The notes under the pieces: generated by a model | What the model saw: the letters and a program-made list of their open reading frames with translations, nothing else | Databases searched by the model: none | Told to the model about the DNA's origin: nothing | Translations under genes and position numbers: made by a program | Shown: one piece after another, positions 55,164 through 64,000 of the stretch | Layout of the letters: every line of letters begins with the position of its first letter | How positions within the stretch are numbered: the first letter of the stretch is position 1 | Source: Roseinatronobacter thiooxidans | GTDB taxonomy: Bacteria > Pseudomonadota > Alphaproteobacteria > Rhodobacterales > Rhodobacteraceae | Reading direction: 5' to 3' | Assembly: GCF_001870675.1 (NCBI RefSeq) | Contig: NZ_MEHT01000018.1 | Location: forward strand, 174,394 to 238,393 | DNA length: 64,000 bases

Positions 55164-55408
55164 AGCGGTAGTCCAATTGCCTAAGCAGGAAGCCCACAAC
55201 CCCAAAGACAATCATAACGGCGATATCTGTTGGGTTGTTGTTGAGTGCGTAAACACCTGTCATGGATAGAACAAAAATCGCTGGCCCAACGAGGGCATAG
55301 AGTGCGCGCAGGATGATCGCAAAAGAAGCGCGGCAACCGCAAACCGAAGGCCAGCATCAAAATATTGACCAATATCATGCCGATGAAAATCGAATACACC
55401 AAAGCGCT
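55164..55408 (-). pseudogene. tctA (tripartite tricarboxylate transporter) remnant, frameshifted
   Basis: The minus strand gives VYSIFIGMILVNILMLAFGL, then after a frameshift IILRALYALVGPAIFVLSMT and GVYALNNNPTDIAVM, typical of the middle of TctA, the large membrane subunit of TTT transporters. The gene is missing both ends: the IS607-type element abuts its C-terminal side and an IS3 fragment lies on the N-terminal side. Confidence 0.72.
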
Positions 55409-55441
55409 GTTCTATGAGATCAACAGCGGGCCTGGGGCAGA

Positions 55442-55570
55442 ATGCGCAAGCATAGGATGGCGGACGCGACCATTTATAAGGGGACGACCAAATATGGCGG
55501 GCTGCAAGTTTCGAAGGTGCGTCACCCGAAGCATCTCGAATTCGGGAATGCCGATCTGAAGCGCCTTTAG
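55442..55570 (+). pseudogene. IS3-family OrfA (HTH) remnant
   Basis: 41 residues on the plus strand, beginning RKHRMADATIYKGTTKYGG and ending LEFGNADLKRL, match the helix-turn-helix/leucine-zipper part of IS3-family OrfA (normally ...CRKHGISxATFYxWKxKYGG...). It overlaps the 3' end of the convergent transporter gene, so the transporter's last codons may have been replaced. Confidence 0.7.
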
Positions 55571-56460
55571 GGCGCGGAGCCAGTTTGCACCGCTCGGCGC
55601 TTGCGCTGATCGGCCCCCCAGAGCGCTAAGGCCACACCGCCAAGAATGCCAAGTGAGCACACAACAAGGCGCAAGGTCAGCGGCTCGGTTATGAACAGCA
55701 CGCCACCGGCAGCGGCGATGGCAGGCACGGTCAATTGCACATAGGCGGCCGTGCTGCGTTCCAGCGCGGGCAGGACGCTGTACCAGATGGCATAGCCCAG
55801 CCCCGACGCAATGGCGCCCGAGGCAATGGCATACACCCAGCCTGCAAGGCTGGTCGTCTGCGCGAATATCCCCGGCAGGATCAGCAGAAGCGCTATGGGC
55901 AGGCACCGCAGGAAATTGCCGCCCGTATCGACCAACGGCGCGGCAGAGCCACGCCCGATCAATGTATAGGCCGCCCATGAAAGCCCGGCGAGGATCATCA
56001 GTGCTGCGCCAAGCGGGTCTGGTGCGCTTACGCCTGGCAAGACCAGAAATACCACAAACAGCACTGCGACAGTAAAACCGGCCCACTCGAAGGCACCGGG
56101 CCTGTCACCCTGTCCAATGGCCCAGCCCAGCATGCCCAACTGCACAGCGGCAAAGAGCAAAAGTGCCCCTGTGCCGGCCGCGAGGTCCAGATAGGCATAA
56201 GAAAACGCAATCGCATAAAGAAAAAGGGCAAGCGCGCCGCCCGTGCTGCCGCCCAGCTGCCCCCAGCCTGGCTTCGCGCCCCGCCATGCAAGGATCATCA
56301 CCAGCATAAGCGCGCCGGAAGCCAATCGAACGCCGGTATACGTCAGCGCATCGGCTTGGCCTTCGGCCAGTGCGACACGGTTCAGAACCGAATTCGCGGC
56401 AAAAGCTACCATCGCCAGCCCCGTCAATGCCATGATCTTCGCTGCATTTGATACTGCCAT
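55567..56460 (-). CDS. EamA/DMT-family transporter
   Basis: 297 residues with about ten transmembrane helices in two EamA repeats (first GLAMVAFAANSVLNRVAL, second GLSWAAYTLIGRGSAAPL). DMT exporters move amino acids or other small metabolites; substrate unknown. Start at 56460. The gene stands alone in a scarred region: IS3 debris on its 3' side and a broken oxidoreductase upstream. The basic C-terminus (GADQRKRRAVQTGSAP) is likely cytoplasmic. Confidence 0.88.
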   Translation of the reverse strand: MAVSNAAKIMALTGLAMVAFAANSVLNRVALAEGQADALTYTGVRLASGALMLVMILAWRGAKPGWGQLGGSTGGALALFLYAIAFSYAYLDLAAGTGALLLFAAVQLGMLGWAIGQGDRPGAFEWAGFTVAVLFVVFLVLPGVSAPDPLGAALMILAGLSWAAYTLIGRGSAAPLVDTGGNFLRCLPIALLLILPGIFAQTTSLAGWVYAIASGAIASGLGYAIWYSVLPALERSTAAYVQLTVPAIAAAGGVLFITEPLTLRLVVCSLGILGGVALALWGADQRKRRAVQTGSAP

Positions 56461-56701
56461 GCTGCATGTCTCCGCTGGCTGCCCGCAGCCCTTCCCCCAT
56501 CGGCGCTAGCAGAAGCCTGACATGGCAGCAAGCAACGAGAGGTGTTCCGCCAAAGCGGCCAGAAGCACGGTCTGGGCAGGCCAAGCCCCTGCGGCGCGCC
56601 TGCACTGCGCGGTATCCGGCCAGAACTGGGGCTGACCGCGTCGGAATGGACCGCGAGGCATCGCGCCACAGGCGCGGGGATTTCACCTTGGGCACGCCTG
56701 C

Positions 56702-57309
56702 CTATTCGGGGGCAAAGCGCCCTTCTGCGTCAAGATGCACGACTTTTCTGGTGCGCACAGCCTGTTGCGCGGCTAGCCCCATCTGGACTGCCCAAATCCC
56801 GTCTGACAGTCCGACTTCGACCATGCCGCGCGCGCGCACGGCCTTGGCGAAATGGTCATGCTGGTAAAATGTCGATCCGTTGTGATCGCCTGCTTCCAGC
56901 AATGTCGCATCGACCGGCACCTCGATCAGATGTGGCCCCTTGGGGTTGCGCGGGCTGACGATCAGTTGCGGTACAGGCGGGGCGCCCAGGTGCTGGGGCC
57001 AGAACCGGCCCGGCCCCGGCACCAGACATTCGATGCGCGCCTCTGGTCCGACAGCGGTTATTTCCTCTTGATAGCGCGCGCCTTCTGCAAACATGCACAG
57101 TTCCAGCATCGCCCGCGCGCCGCCTGCGAAATCGACGATCACATAAGCATTGTCCCATATGTCTGATGGCTGGCCGTCATAGACCTCGGCCCGATGGTTT
57201 ACATCCTGCCCGCCCGAAGCCATGATACGCACTGGGTTGTCCCGCAGGATCAGCCGCATCAGATCGAAGAAATGGCAACATTTCTCTACCAGCGTGCCAC
57301 TACCCGTGG
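56702..57309 (-). pseudogene. Gfo/Idh/MocA-family oxidoreductase, C-terminal part only
   Basis: Starting near 57309 the minus strand reads GTLVEKCCHFFDLMRLIL, IMASGGQDVNHRAEVYDG, DNAYVIVDFAGGARAMLELCMFAEG and FAPE at the end: the substrate-side domain of a Gfo/Idh/MocA dehydrogenase, with Lys-x-x-His-like GTLVEKCCHFFD active-site region. The NAD-binding Rossmann half is gone; upstream the frame runs into antisense of a YeiH-type gene. About 200 residues remain. Confidence 0.78.
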
Positions 57310-57647
57310 TGCTGATCGTGATCGTGCTGGTGTTGCGCGGGACCGGCGCTGGGGCCGCGTCCGGGCAAGGCCGGATTTCGCTTCTGCCATGGTTCATGGT
57401 GCTGTTTCTGACGCTTGTGGTGCTGGGAAGCGTGCTGGACCTGCCTGAACTGCTGGTGTTGAAAATAGACAGCTTTTCGCGTGCTTGCCTGACCACCGCG
57501 ATTGCGGCACTTGGGGTCAAGACCTCACTCAGGGTCTTGGGGGCGGTCGGATCGGGCCATCTGATTATCGTCGTGATCCAGACGGTCGCATTGCTGGCCT
57601 TCGCCATGGGGGCCGTATCGGCCCTTGGCCTGTTTGAACCGACCTGA
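57290..57647 (+). pseudogene. YeiH-family transporter, C-terminal part only
   Basis: The plus strand gives PLPVVLIVIVLVLRG, PWFMVLFLTLVVLGSV and IAALGVKTSLRVLGAVGSGH, the last three helices of a YeiH/Cons_hypoth698 transporter. The N-terminal two thirds are missing. It meets the truncated oxidoreductase head to head near 57300, so one rearrangement removed the 5' ends of both genes. Confidence 0.72.
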
Positions 57648-57742
57648 AAGCCCCCTCTCGCCTATTGTGGAGGTGTCGCGCTGGTTCTAACCCTGTAGGC
57701 GCAAGGCCAAGTCAGCAGGGCTGGCACGGCACTGGCTGTATC

Positions 57743-59749
57743 TTAAGAGTGATGAGCGTCTCCTTGACCTGACCCAGATGTTTCGTCGAAATTTGACTCA
57801 TCCAATGGTAGCAGACACAGGAAAGTAGCGCCGACTTCCGGACGATTTTCAAGCGCTATTCCGCCGCCGACACTGGACAGGATTTGCGCAACGAGGGTCA
57901 GGCCCAAGCCCGTGCCATTGGCGCCTTTTGTTGTAAAGTGACGCTCCCATACTCTTCTGACATATGCAGCGGGTATTCCCGAGCCGGTATCGCTGATCTT
58001 GAACAAGGCGAAGGGGGCAGCTGGGATCACGCCTGATTGCAACACTGCTCCCTCTGGCAATCCGGTTGCCTCGCTCAGGGTGAAGGAAATCACCCCTTGG
58101 TTTTCGCCAATAGCATCTTTCGCATTCAGGCCCAGATTCAACAAAACCTGCGTCAGGCGAAGCGGGTCAAGTACGCAAGACAGTGGGCGTTCGGGCAAGT
58201 GCGCCTCGATACTGATCCGCGGCGGAGCGCCAAGACGCAGGATTTGCGTTGCATCGTGCATGACCGTACCAAGATCGGTAATTGTGTTCGCTGATCTGTC
58301 GGAACCAAACGCTTTGATCGGAGCAATCAGACGGGATATTTCACGGCTGATGCCATGCACTTTGTGCAACACTTCCTTAGGGCATATCTGCCGAGAAACA
58401 GACGGGTCTGAGAGGTGAGAGATAACCATCAGCAAGTTCGAAAAATCATGTGTCAACCCAGCCGCGAGAAGGTTGACGATTTCTTGACGCTGGGTGATTT
58501 CTAGCCGCTGATGCAGCGCTTGCGTCTCGCGCGCCAAATCCAGCCGAGCGCTGACATCCCGGCTGACCCAGACTGCCTTGCCATCCGATAACGACGTCAG
58601 GCTGATTTCCTGCTCGAATTCCGTGCCATCCATCCGGCGTGCCAGCACCGTGCCTTGCCACGATTCCCCTGCTTTCAGCGCCGGAAATGCCTGTGTCGCA
58701 AGCTCTGATGCCACGTCTGTCCGGTAAAAGGACTGCCAATGCAGCCCCGATAACTTGTCACCACATTCGCCGGACACCAACTTTACAAAAGCATGGTTGG
58801 CATCGATGACCCGCCCTTCTGCATCCGTGATCAGGATCGCATCATGTGTCGCTGCAACCGCAGCGGCGCGCAATTCAAGCTCGGCTTCCAGCTTCTTGCG
58901 TTTCGAGATATCCAGCTGGACACCGGCCATTTGCCTTACATGCCCGTCCGGGCACAGGTCCGACACGCCACCACGCCCCATGACCCACACCCAGTGGCCG
59001 GCAGCGTGGCGCATACGGTATTCGACTTCAAAAGTATCGGTCTGGCCGGAAATGCAGTCCAGAAACCCCGATTCTGCCAAAGCGACATCTTCAGGATGAA
59101 CAAGTAAACGCCATTCTTCAAAGCCGACAGAGCCCAAAGTCTCGTGATCAAGACCAAGCATTTGCGCCCAGTACCTGTTCACATGACCGCGCCCGGAAAA
59201 CAGATCTAGCATCCATATTCCCGCCTTGGAACCAGTTTCGACCTCGCTCAGGCGACGCTCTGCTATCTTTAGCTTTGTGATATCGATCAGCACATGGATA
59301 CGACCGCCATCGTCTGTTGCGCGGTCAATCACACGGAACCAGCGGCCATCGCGCATGCGAAGTTCCGTTTCATAGATGGGCTGGCGGTGCTTTGCCATCC
59401 TTTCGGCAATCCACTTTGCAGACTCATCATACGACAAAGACAATGCACCATTCAAAACATCTTGGTGCAGAATCTGCTCAAATGTCATGCCAGAACTGAC
59501 CGGGGCACCTATCCCGGAATGCAGCCGAGCATAAGCAGTGTTGCACAAAATCAGTCTATCATCTGGGTCGAAATAGCCGATAGGGTCGGGGTATGCCTCT
59601 AGCGCATTCGCAAGTCGCATGCGAACCTGCGCGAGTTCTGTTTCGATGGCGCTCTGATGCAAATCATAACTTTTCATCAGCACGTCCATAGGATTGACTG
59701 GTCGTTTGCGGTCTCGCCCACAGACATATGGGGGGGGACGGATACCCAT
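57743..59749 (-). CDS. Multi-PAS sensor histidine kinase
   Basis: 668 residues, no transmembrane segment, so a soluble sensor. Three PAS domains: about 45-155 (ALEAYPDPIGYFDPDDRLIL), 165-285 (with a PAC segment ...VQLDISKRK) and 290-410 (AILITDAEGRVIDANHAF). The histidine box is THDFSN near residue 440; the ATPase domain shows NLGLNAKDA (N box), DTGSGI (G1) and GTGLGL (G2). The PAS ligand cannot be deduced, no heme or flavin Cys motif is obvious. The start could also be 59689 or 59677. No cognate response regulator is adjacent. Confidence 0.9.
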   Translation of the reverse strand: MGIRPPPYVCGRDRKRPVNPMDVLMKSYDLHQSAIETELAQVRMRLANALEAYPDPIGYFDPDDRLILCNTAYARLHSGIGAPVSSGMTFEQILHQDVLNGALSLSYDESAKWIAERMAKHRQPIYETELRMRDGRWFRVIDRATDDGGRIHVLIDITKLKIAERRLSEVETGSKAGIWMLDLFSGRGHVNRYWAQMLGLDHETLGSVGFEEWRLLVHPEDVALAESGFLDCISGQTDTFEVEYRMRHAAGHWVWVMGRGGVSDLCPDGHVRQMAGVQLDISKRKKLEAELELRAAAVAATHDAILITDAEGRVIDANHAFVKLVSGECGDKLSGLHWQSFYRTDVASELATQAFPALKAGESWQGTVLARRMDGTEFEQEISLTSLSDGKAVWVSRDVSARLDLARETQALHQRLEITQRQEIVNLLAAGLTHDFSNLLMVISHLSDPSVSRQICPKEVLHKVHGISREISRLIAPIKAFGSDRSANTITDLGTVMHDATQILRLGAPPRISIEAHLPERPLSCVLDPLRLTQVLLNLGLNAKDAIGENQGVISFTLSEATGLPEGAVLQSGVIPAAPFALFKISDTGSGIPAAYVRRVWERHFTTKGANGTGLGLTLVAQILSSVGGGIALENRPEVGATFLCLLPLDESNFDETSGSGQGDAHHS

Positions 59750-60245
59750 AACCGTTGAGAGATATTCAGCATCAACCCGGTCAGAGGTAGCAGGTTACAG
59801 GGGCTTGCGATGCGCAGCATGGTCGTTCACTTCTGTTAATGCTTCACTTAAATAATCCATTCCAAATAGAAAACCAGCCGGTTTTACGAAAGATATAGGA
59901 AAATATTTTAATTTCATTAATACGCCAGAGAATCTGATGCATATCTGAGGCTATTTTCTGTGCATATTTCAAATTTCTTGAATATATAGATTTCAGATAT
60001 AGACTATATGCGCCTAAAATATGGCGTTACTCAAGATCTTTCATTCTACAACCCCAAAAGATCGATTCGAATTTGATTTCCAGTTGGGCCGGTCAAATAG
60101 CAGATGTTTGAATTATGAATTTCATGATATGCATAGTTCTCGGGAAAACGTCTTGGGGAATTACCACGATCAATATTTTCACATCTTCATCCAATGCGTA
60201 TCGCATTGGCGCCGAAAACCTTGAGGCAGACAAAACGGAGTCCCC
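59750..60245. other. AT-rich non-coding stretch between kinase and receiver-like gene
   Basis: About 500 bases, clearly poorer in GC than its surroundings, e.g. ATTTTAATTTCATTAATACG and repeated ATAT tracts near 59980-60010. It lies upstream of the kinase and downstream of the receiver-like gene. No gene, hairpin terminator or known RNA recognised. Confidence 0.4.
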
Positions 60246-60797
60246 TCAATACGCGGGATGTCCTGTCCTTGCTGTACCCTGACTGGACATTGCTGCCCGA
60301 AATGCGCCCTTCAGCCGCGGCAGGGTTGCCGGGGCGCGCAGAGTGGCGTCGCAGATCGGCAGACGTTCGCTACCAAAGTCGTCCCCGCGCACCGCAGAGG
60401 AAATGAGGATCACGGCAATGCTTGGCAAGCTGGCGCGAAAATGGTGCAGAACGTCGACAGCCTGCACCACATCCTCGAAAGCATCTACATTCAGGATGAT
60501 CACATCATGCGCCTGCATAGCGCCGGGATTGCACAGGATCTGAACCGAAGCAAACTCGGCGCAGTGCGTGACTTTCAGCTGGGCGCAGATTTCGCGCAAG
60601 CGCGCAGCGCTACCATGGTCAAACCCCATAAGTGCTGCACGCTTGTAATGTGCGCCCTGCGCGTCGAATTTGCGCGACATATCGGACCAAAGGGCCTCGA
60701 AATCAGTTGGGAACGCAGATTGCCTTATTCCTGGCCCCTGAATACCCACTGTGACTGAAGCAGGATGCTTTTTTGCCCAAAGGTTAAACATTTTCAT
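60246..60797 (-). CDS. Small protein with degenerate response-regulator receiver domain
   Basis: 183 residues. From about residue 50 the sequence follows a receiver fold: RAALMGFDHGSAARLREI, VIILNVDAFEDVVQAVDV, IAVILISSAVRGDD, DATLRAPATLPRLKGAF. At the phospho-acceptor position the usual Asp appears as Asn (ILNVD), and the conserved Lys before Pro is replaced (LRAPAT), so phosphorylation is doubtful. No output domain. Located between two histidine kinases, it may modulate them or bind partners without phosphotransfer. Confidence 0.6.
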   Translation of the reverse strand: MKMFNLWAKKHPASVTVGIQGPGIRQSAFPTDFEALWSDMSRKFDAQGAHYKRAALMGFDHGSAARLREICAQLKVTHCAEFASVQILCNPGAMQAHDVIILNVDAFEDVVQAVDVLHHFRASLPSIAVILISSAVRGDDFGSERLPICDATLRAPATLPRLKGAFRAAMSSQGTARTGHPAY

Positions 60798-61216
60798 GCT
60801 AACTTCCTTTTAGTGCATCGTCGCACATGCAATTCCCAAATCGTATTGCGGCAAAATTCACGACCTACACGCCCGGAATCAACCCTAAACTTTGCCTACC
60901 CTTGCCACAGAAAACTGATCATCAGCTTGATCATTGCACACCAAAACACCGCCCCTGTCGTGGCAATAAGAAATTGCCACCCAAGGGCTGCTGCGGTAAT
61001 CTCGTCAGCGCATAACTGACATTTGGAACGCAGCGCATTTACATGCAGGCATTTCCAAAATACGCATCACCACGCAAAAGCTGCCCAGACTGATGCAGTA
61101 GAATCCCGCAAGCAATGCTCTCAATTATATCAGTGTTGCGGCCCGCTATGACATGCGCATAGGTTTTATTTTCTCGCCTTATGTCCGCAGATTGGAAAAT
61201 AAGACGACATGACTCT
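60798..61216. other. Intergenic stretch between receiver-like gene and hybrid kinase
   Basis: About 420 bases. It holds the receiver-like gene's promoter side and the 3' flank of the hybrid kinase gene. A weak palindrome CTCTTTAGAGAG overlaps the kinase stop codon. No gene or RNA recognised. Confidence 0.4.
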
Positions 61217-64000
61217 CTAAAGAGGATTTTTGCACGCATTGATGCGCGCAGCCACTGCCGCGCGAACATGGTTTAGCAGCGAGGGGGCCTCGACAGGTTT
61301 GGCCAGAACACTGTGAAACAGGTCACGATCCTTTGCCGCGCGCTCAGGCAAAGCAGTCACAAGCACGCAAGGAACAGGGGCAACAAGCCGCCCCGCCGCC
61401 CGCGCAATATCGACGCCGCTGATATCTGGCATGTCCAGATCCGTCACCACGGCTGACCACAGCGCGGGGTTGTCCCTCAGCAAGGTCAACCCCTCTTCCG
61501 GATCAGACACTGCGATCGAAATCGCTCCGTCCATCTCAAGCATCTCGGACAGCACATCTGCAACATCGACCACATCATCAATCACAAGAATACGGTGCCC
61601 TGCCAAACTCTCGGCACCGGAATTGACGGGGTTATGACACATAAGCTGTTGCGGCCGCTTATTCACTTCGGGCCAAGCCACCGTCACGCTGACCCCCTGA
61701 CCGGAAATGCTGTCGAACCATAGCGCACAGGAATTGTCTCGAAGTATCCCCGCCACAATCGCAAGGCCCATTCCGGTGCCCGCGTTACCTTTCGTGGTGA
61801 CATAGCTTTCAAACAACCTGTCGCTTATTGTCGGATCAAGGCCAGCACCTGTATCAGTGACTTCAAACACTGAATAGGTTGTATCAAGATGCAATTCGCC
61901 GACATCAGGCTTACGCTGACATAGCTCCGCCCCGACAACCAGCGAGACGCGGCTTGCGCCGTCCGGCGCCGCTTCGCATGCGTTCAAAGCCAGATTCAGG
62001 ATCACTTGCAGCAATTCGGTATGGTTCGCCCAGACGGGCTGCGCCTTGTCCGGCAGCGATAAGCATATATCGTGGTTTCTCCGGCGATCGGACCCAAGCA
62101 GATCAATCGCTTCACCAACAACCTGGCGAAGGTCCAGCATCTTGCGGGGTGCGTCTGGCCGCATGCTGCGCCCCAACCCGCTGACCAGATCACGCGCCGC
62201 GTCCATAGCCCTTCCAATCCGCGTCAGACCCGCGGCGATTTCGGGCTTTCCTTCGCATTGCCCTTCCAGCAAAGACACAGTTCCGGAGACAACCGCCACA
62301 AGGTTGTTCAGATCATGCGCGACCCCAGAGGCAAGCTGTGCAATCGTTTCGCGCCTTTGTGCAAGCTGCAGGTTTTCGCGCAATCTGGCGCGCTCGTTCT
62401 CAAGGGCACGCTGTTCTGAAACATCGCGCGCAAAACACACCAAACCGCCATCATCGATAAGGCTAAGGGTGACATCCTGCTGCACAAGATGCCCGTCACG
62501 GTGAAGTCCCGTCAACTCGCCACGCCAGCTACCGGCTGCTGCAAGCTTGGGCCATTCCTGCGCCAGAAAGCGCTCCCTCTCTTCGGCTGTGACGAAATCC
62601 TGCCACCCCAATGTGGCGACATCTTCGTTCGGATCAACGCCAAACATTTTCCGATGCGCGGCATTCATGAAGATATATGTGCCTTCCGCATTGCTGATGG
62701 CGATCCCGTCACTGGCGGTTTCCATTGCCAGCGCCCGCACCCGCAGCGCGCGTTGATGTGCCTCTTGCAGGTCAGTGATATCCGTCTGAACCGACACAAA
62801 CCCGTCTAGCCGCCCAGTTTCATCCAAAAGCGGCTGAATATCCTTGGATATCCAGTATTCTTGCCCCGCACGGGTCCTATTGAGAAGCTGCGCCTTCACG
62901 GGCTGAACCCTCCGGATCGCTTCACCAATGCGCCGCAGTGTCGCGCGGTCTGTCTGCGGCGATTGCAGAAAGTCACCGGGCTTGCGCCCGCGCACTTCTT
63001 CCAGCATCCAGCCGCTGCGCGCCTCGAAAGCGGGGTTGACCCAATCAATATGCCCTTCTGGATCGGTGATGATCACAAGGTTCGATGTCAACTCGGCAAT
63101 GCGGCCAAGACGGCGTATCTCGCGCTGCTGGCGGTGACTGTCGGTAATGTCGTGGACCAAAAACACATATCCACCGCGCCCCTCTTCAGAGCTTTTGGCG
63201 GCTGCCGATACTTCAAACCAACGGCGCTCGCCGTTAACCGCCATCGAATAGCGATGGCCCCCAGCATAGCCATCGCTGTCCACCACCGCCATGATCTTGC
63301 GCACAAGCCGCGCAAGATGCTTTGGCAAAACCTCTTCTGGCAGGCGATGTATCACCTCATCCAAGGGATAGGCGGGGGCCACGCGCGCGCCTGCCCCATA
63401 TCCGATGAAGCGCCCCTGTGCATCCAGTTCCAGCACAAGATCAGGGATAGCGGCCAATGTGGCGCGGAACCTGTCCCGTTCCTGCCGCAACCGCAGATTT
63501 GCTTCCTGTGCCATGGCCTCGGCGCGGGCACGGTCCATGACCACGCCGATGGCATTGGCCACCGAACGCAGCAATTCAATCTCCACAGGCAGGAACCGGC
63601 GCAGGTTGCGCACTGCGTCATAGCCCACAAAACCAGTCAGCCGGCCATCCAGCAGCATGGGCACCGCCAGAAGCGATTTGATCCCCTGCATCTGCAAAAC
63701 CTCGCGCACGGCAGAGTGTTCGGGCAATGCATCCACATCCGGAATATCGATAGGCGCGCCACCCTCGAACGCACTGCGCCAGTCATCCAGCAGGTCATCA
63801 GGCATATCCTGCAATTCTTCAATCATGGGTGCGATCCCGTCGGCCACCCATTCATGTGTATTGTCCAACCGATCCGGGGGGCGCAGACGAAACACATAGG
63901 TCCGGTCCGAGCGCGCCAGAACGCCCGTCCGTTGAAGGGCTGTGTTGATTGCAGGATCAATCGCTTCGCTGGGCGCATTCAAGAGCTTGTTGGTAATATC
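61217..64000 (-). CDS. Hybrid sensor histidine kinase/response regulator (GAF-PAS3-HisKA-HATPase-REC), N-terminus cut by window edge
   Basis: 928 codons in the window, open to the right edge; the TTG at 63982 is probably internal because the codons before it (DITNKLLNAPSEAID) look like ordinary GAF N-terminal sequence. Order: GAF (THEWVADGIAPMIEEL, LLAVPMLLDGRLTGFVGYD), three PAS domains, histidine kinase core with box GVAHDLNN, N box NLALNACEA, DTGAGLD and GTGMGLAIV, and a C-terminal receiver (ILVIDDVVDVADVL, phospho-Asp in VVTDLDMPDISG, Lys in LAKPVEA). A soluble phosphorelay sensor. No DNA-binding partner is adjacent. Confidence 0.92.
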   Translation of the reverse strand, partial: DITNKLLNAPSEAIDPAINTALQRTGVLARSDRTYVFRLRPPDRLDNTHEWVADGIAPMIEELQDMPDDLLDDWRSAFEGGAPIDIPDVDALPEHSAVREVLQMQGIKSLLAVPMLLDGRLTGFVGYDAVRNLRRFLPVEIELLRSVANAIGVVMDRARAEAMAQEANLRLRQERDRFRATLAAIPDLVLELDAQGRFIGYGAGARVAPAYPLDEVIHRLPEEVLPKHLARLVRKIMAVVDSDGYAGGHRYSMAVNGERRWFEVSAAAKSSEEGRGGYVFLVHDITDSHRQQREIRRLGRIAELTSNLVIITDPEGHIDWVNPAFEARSGWMLEEVRGRKPGDFLQSPQTDRATLRRIGEAIRRVQPVKAQLLNRTRAGQEYWISKDIQPLLDETGRLDGFVSVQTDITDLQEAHQRALRVRALAMETASDGIAISNAEGTYIFMNAAHRKMFGVDPNEDVATLGWQDFVTAEERERFLAQEWPKLAAAGSWRGELTGLHRDGHLVQQDVTLSLIDDGGLVCFARDVSEQRALENERARLRENLQLAQRRETIAQLASGVAHDLNNLVAVVSGTVSLLEGQCEGKPEIAAGLTRIGRAMDAARDLVSGLGRSMRPDAPRKMLDLRQVVGEAIDLLGSDRRRNHDICLSLPDKAQPVWANHTELLQVILNLALNACEAAPDGASRVSLVVGAELCQRKPDVGELHLDTTYSVFEVTDTGAGLDPTISDRLFESYVTTKGNAGTGMGLAIVAGILRDNSCALWFDSISGQGVSVTVAWPEVNKRPQQLMCHNPVNSGAESLAGHRILVIDDVVDVADVLSEMLEMDGAISIAVSDPEEGLTLLRDNPALWSAVVTDLDMPDISGVDIARAAGRLVAPVPCVLVTALPERAAKDRDLFHSVLAKPVEAPSLLNHVRAAVAARINACKNPL

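Noticed and set aside
1..64000. tRNA or rRNA genes
   Set aside because: No cloverleaf-type sequence with GGTTCGAATCC-like arm or rRNA segment was noticed; a covariance-model scan was not possible here.

Overview
The window looks like a chromosomal segment of an alphaproteobacterium of the Rhodobacteraceae. It is GC-rich, gene-dense and has short ATGA-type operon overlaps. Its gene content fits that group: a divergent hemC/hemE pair, class I PhaC, a BKACE (DUF849) enzyme, a GlxA-type AraC regulator and CsgG-like HfaB/HfaD holdfast proteins. No rRNA, tRNA or CRISPR array was seen. The assignment rests on gene content only.

Layout. 1-2.1 kb: heme genes hemC (cut by the left edge) and hemE, divergent. 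2.1-7.1 kb: a BKACE enzyme, the nickel regulator nikR, a small MtlR-like gene, and a nickel ECF transporter operon (nikL-M-Q-O, minus strand). A perfect NikR operator lies just upstream of nikL. 7.3-12.2 kb: a UbiG-type methyltransferase, an MddA-like membrane methyltransferase, a renalase-like flavoprotein, a malate/lactate-type dehydrogenase and a GlxA-type regulator. 12.4-16.8 kb: phaC and a DEAD-box helicase. 16.8-24.5 kb: a TPP-riboswitch-controlled thiamine operon thiD-O-S-G-E-F-Y-tenA-Z-X. It makes the thiazole half and salvages the pyrimidine half, and contains no thiC. 24.9-29.4 kb: an LPS inner-core cluster (three glycosyltransferases, Kdo kinase, Kdo transferase).

29.4-35.7 kb: a type I secretion ABC transporter and membrane fusion protein, preceded by an acidic orphan protein that is probably their cargo. 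These genes are flanked by decayed IS3 and IS110 pieces and a twice-frameshifted RES toxin gene. 35.8-53 kb is the most unusual part: a minus-strand holdfast-anchor locus hfaA-hfaB-hfaD1-hfaD2, followed by a peptidoglycan-binding-domain protein, a SapC-family protein and a third, shorter HfaD-like protein. The two large HfaD proteins are about 1,680 and 1,640 residues, are collinear paralogues, and are built from about 20 beta-solenoid-like repeats each. All three HfaD-like proteins share a C-terminal block.

53-57.7 kb: an accessory scar with an apparently intact IS607-type element (serine recombinase plus TnpB) abutting a tctA remnant, an IS3 orfA remnant, an EamA transporter, and a head-to-head junction between a truncated Gfo/Idh/MocA oxidoreductase and a truncated YeiH transporter. 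57.7-64 kb: two large multi-PAS histidine kinases (one hybrid, cut by the right edge) flanking a small degenerate receiver-domain protein.
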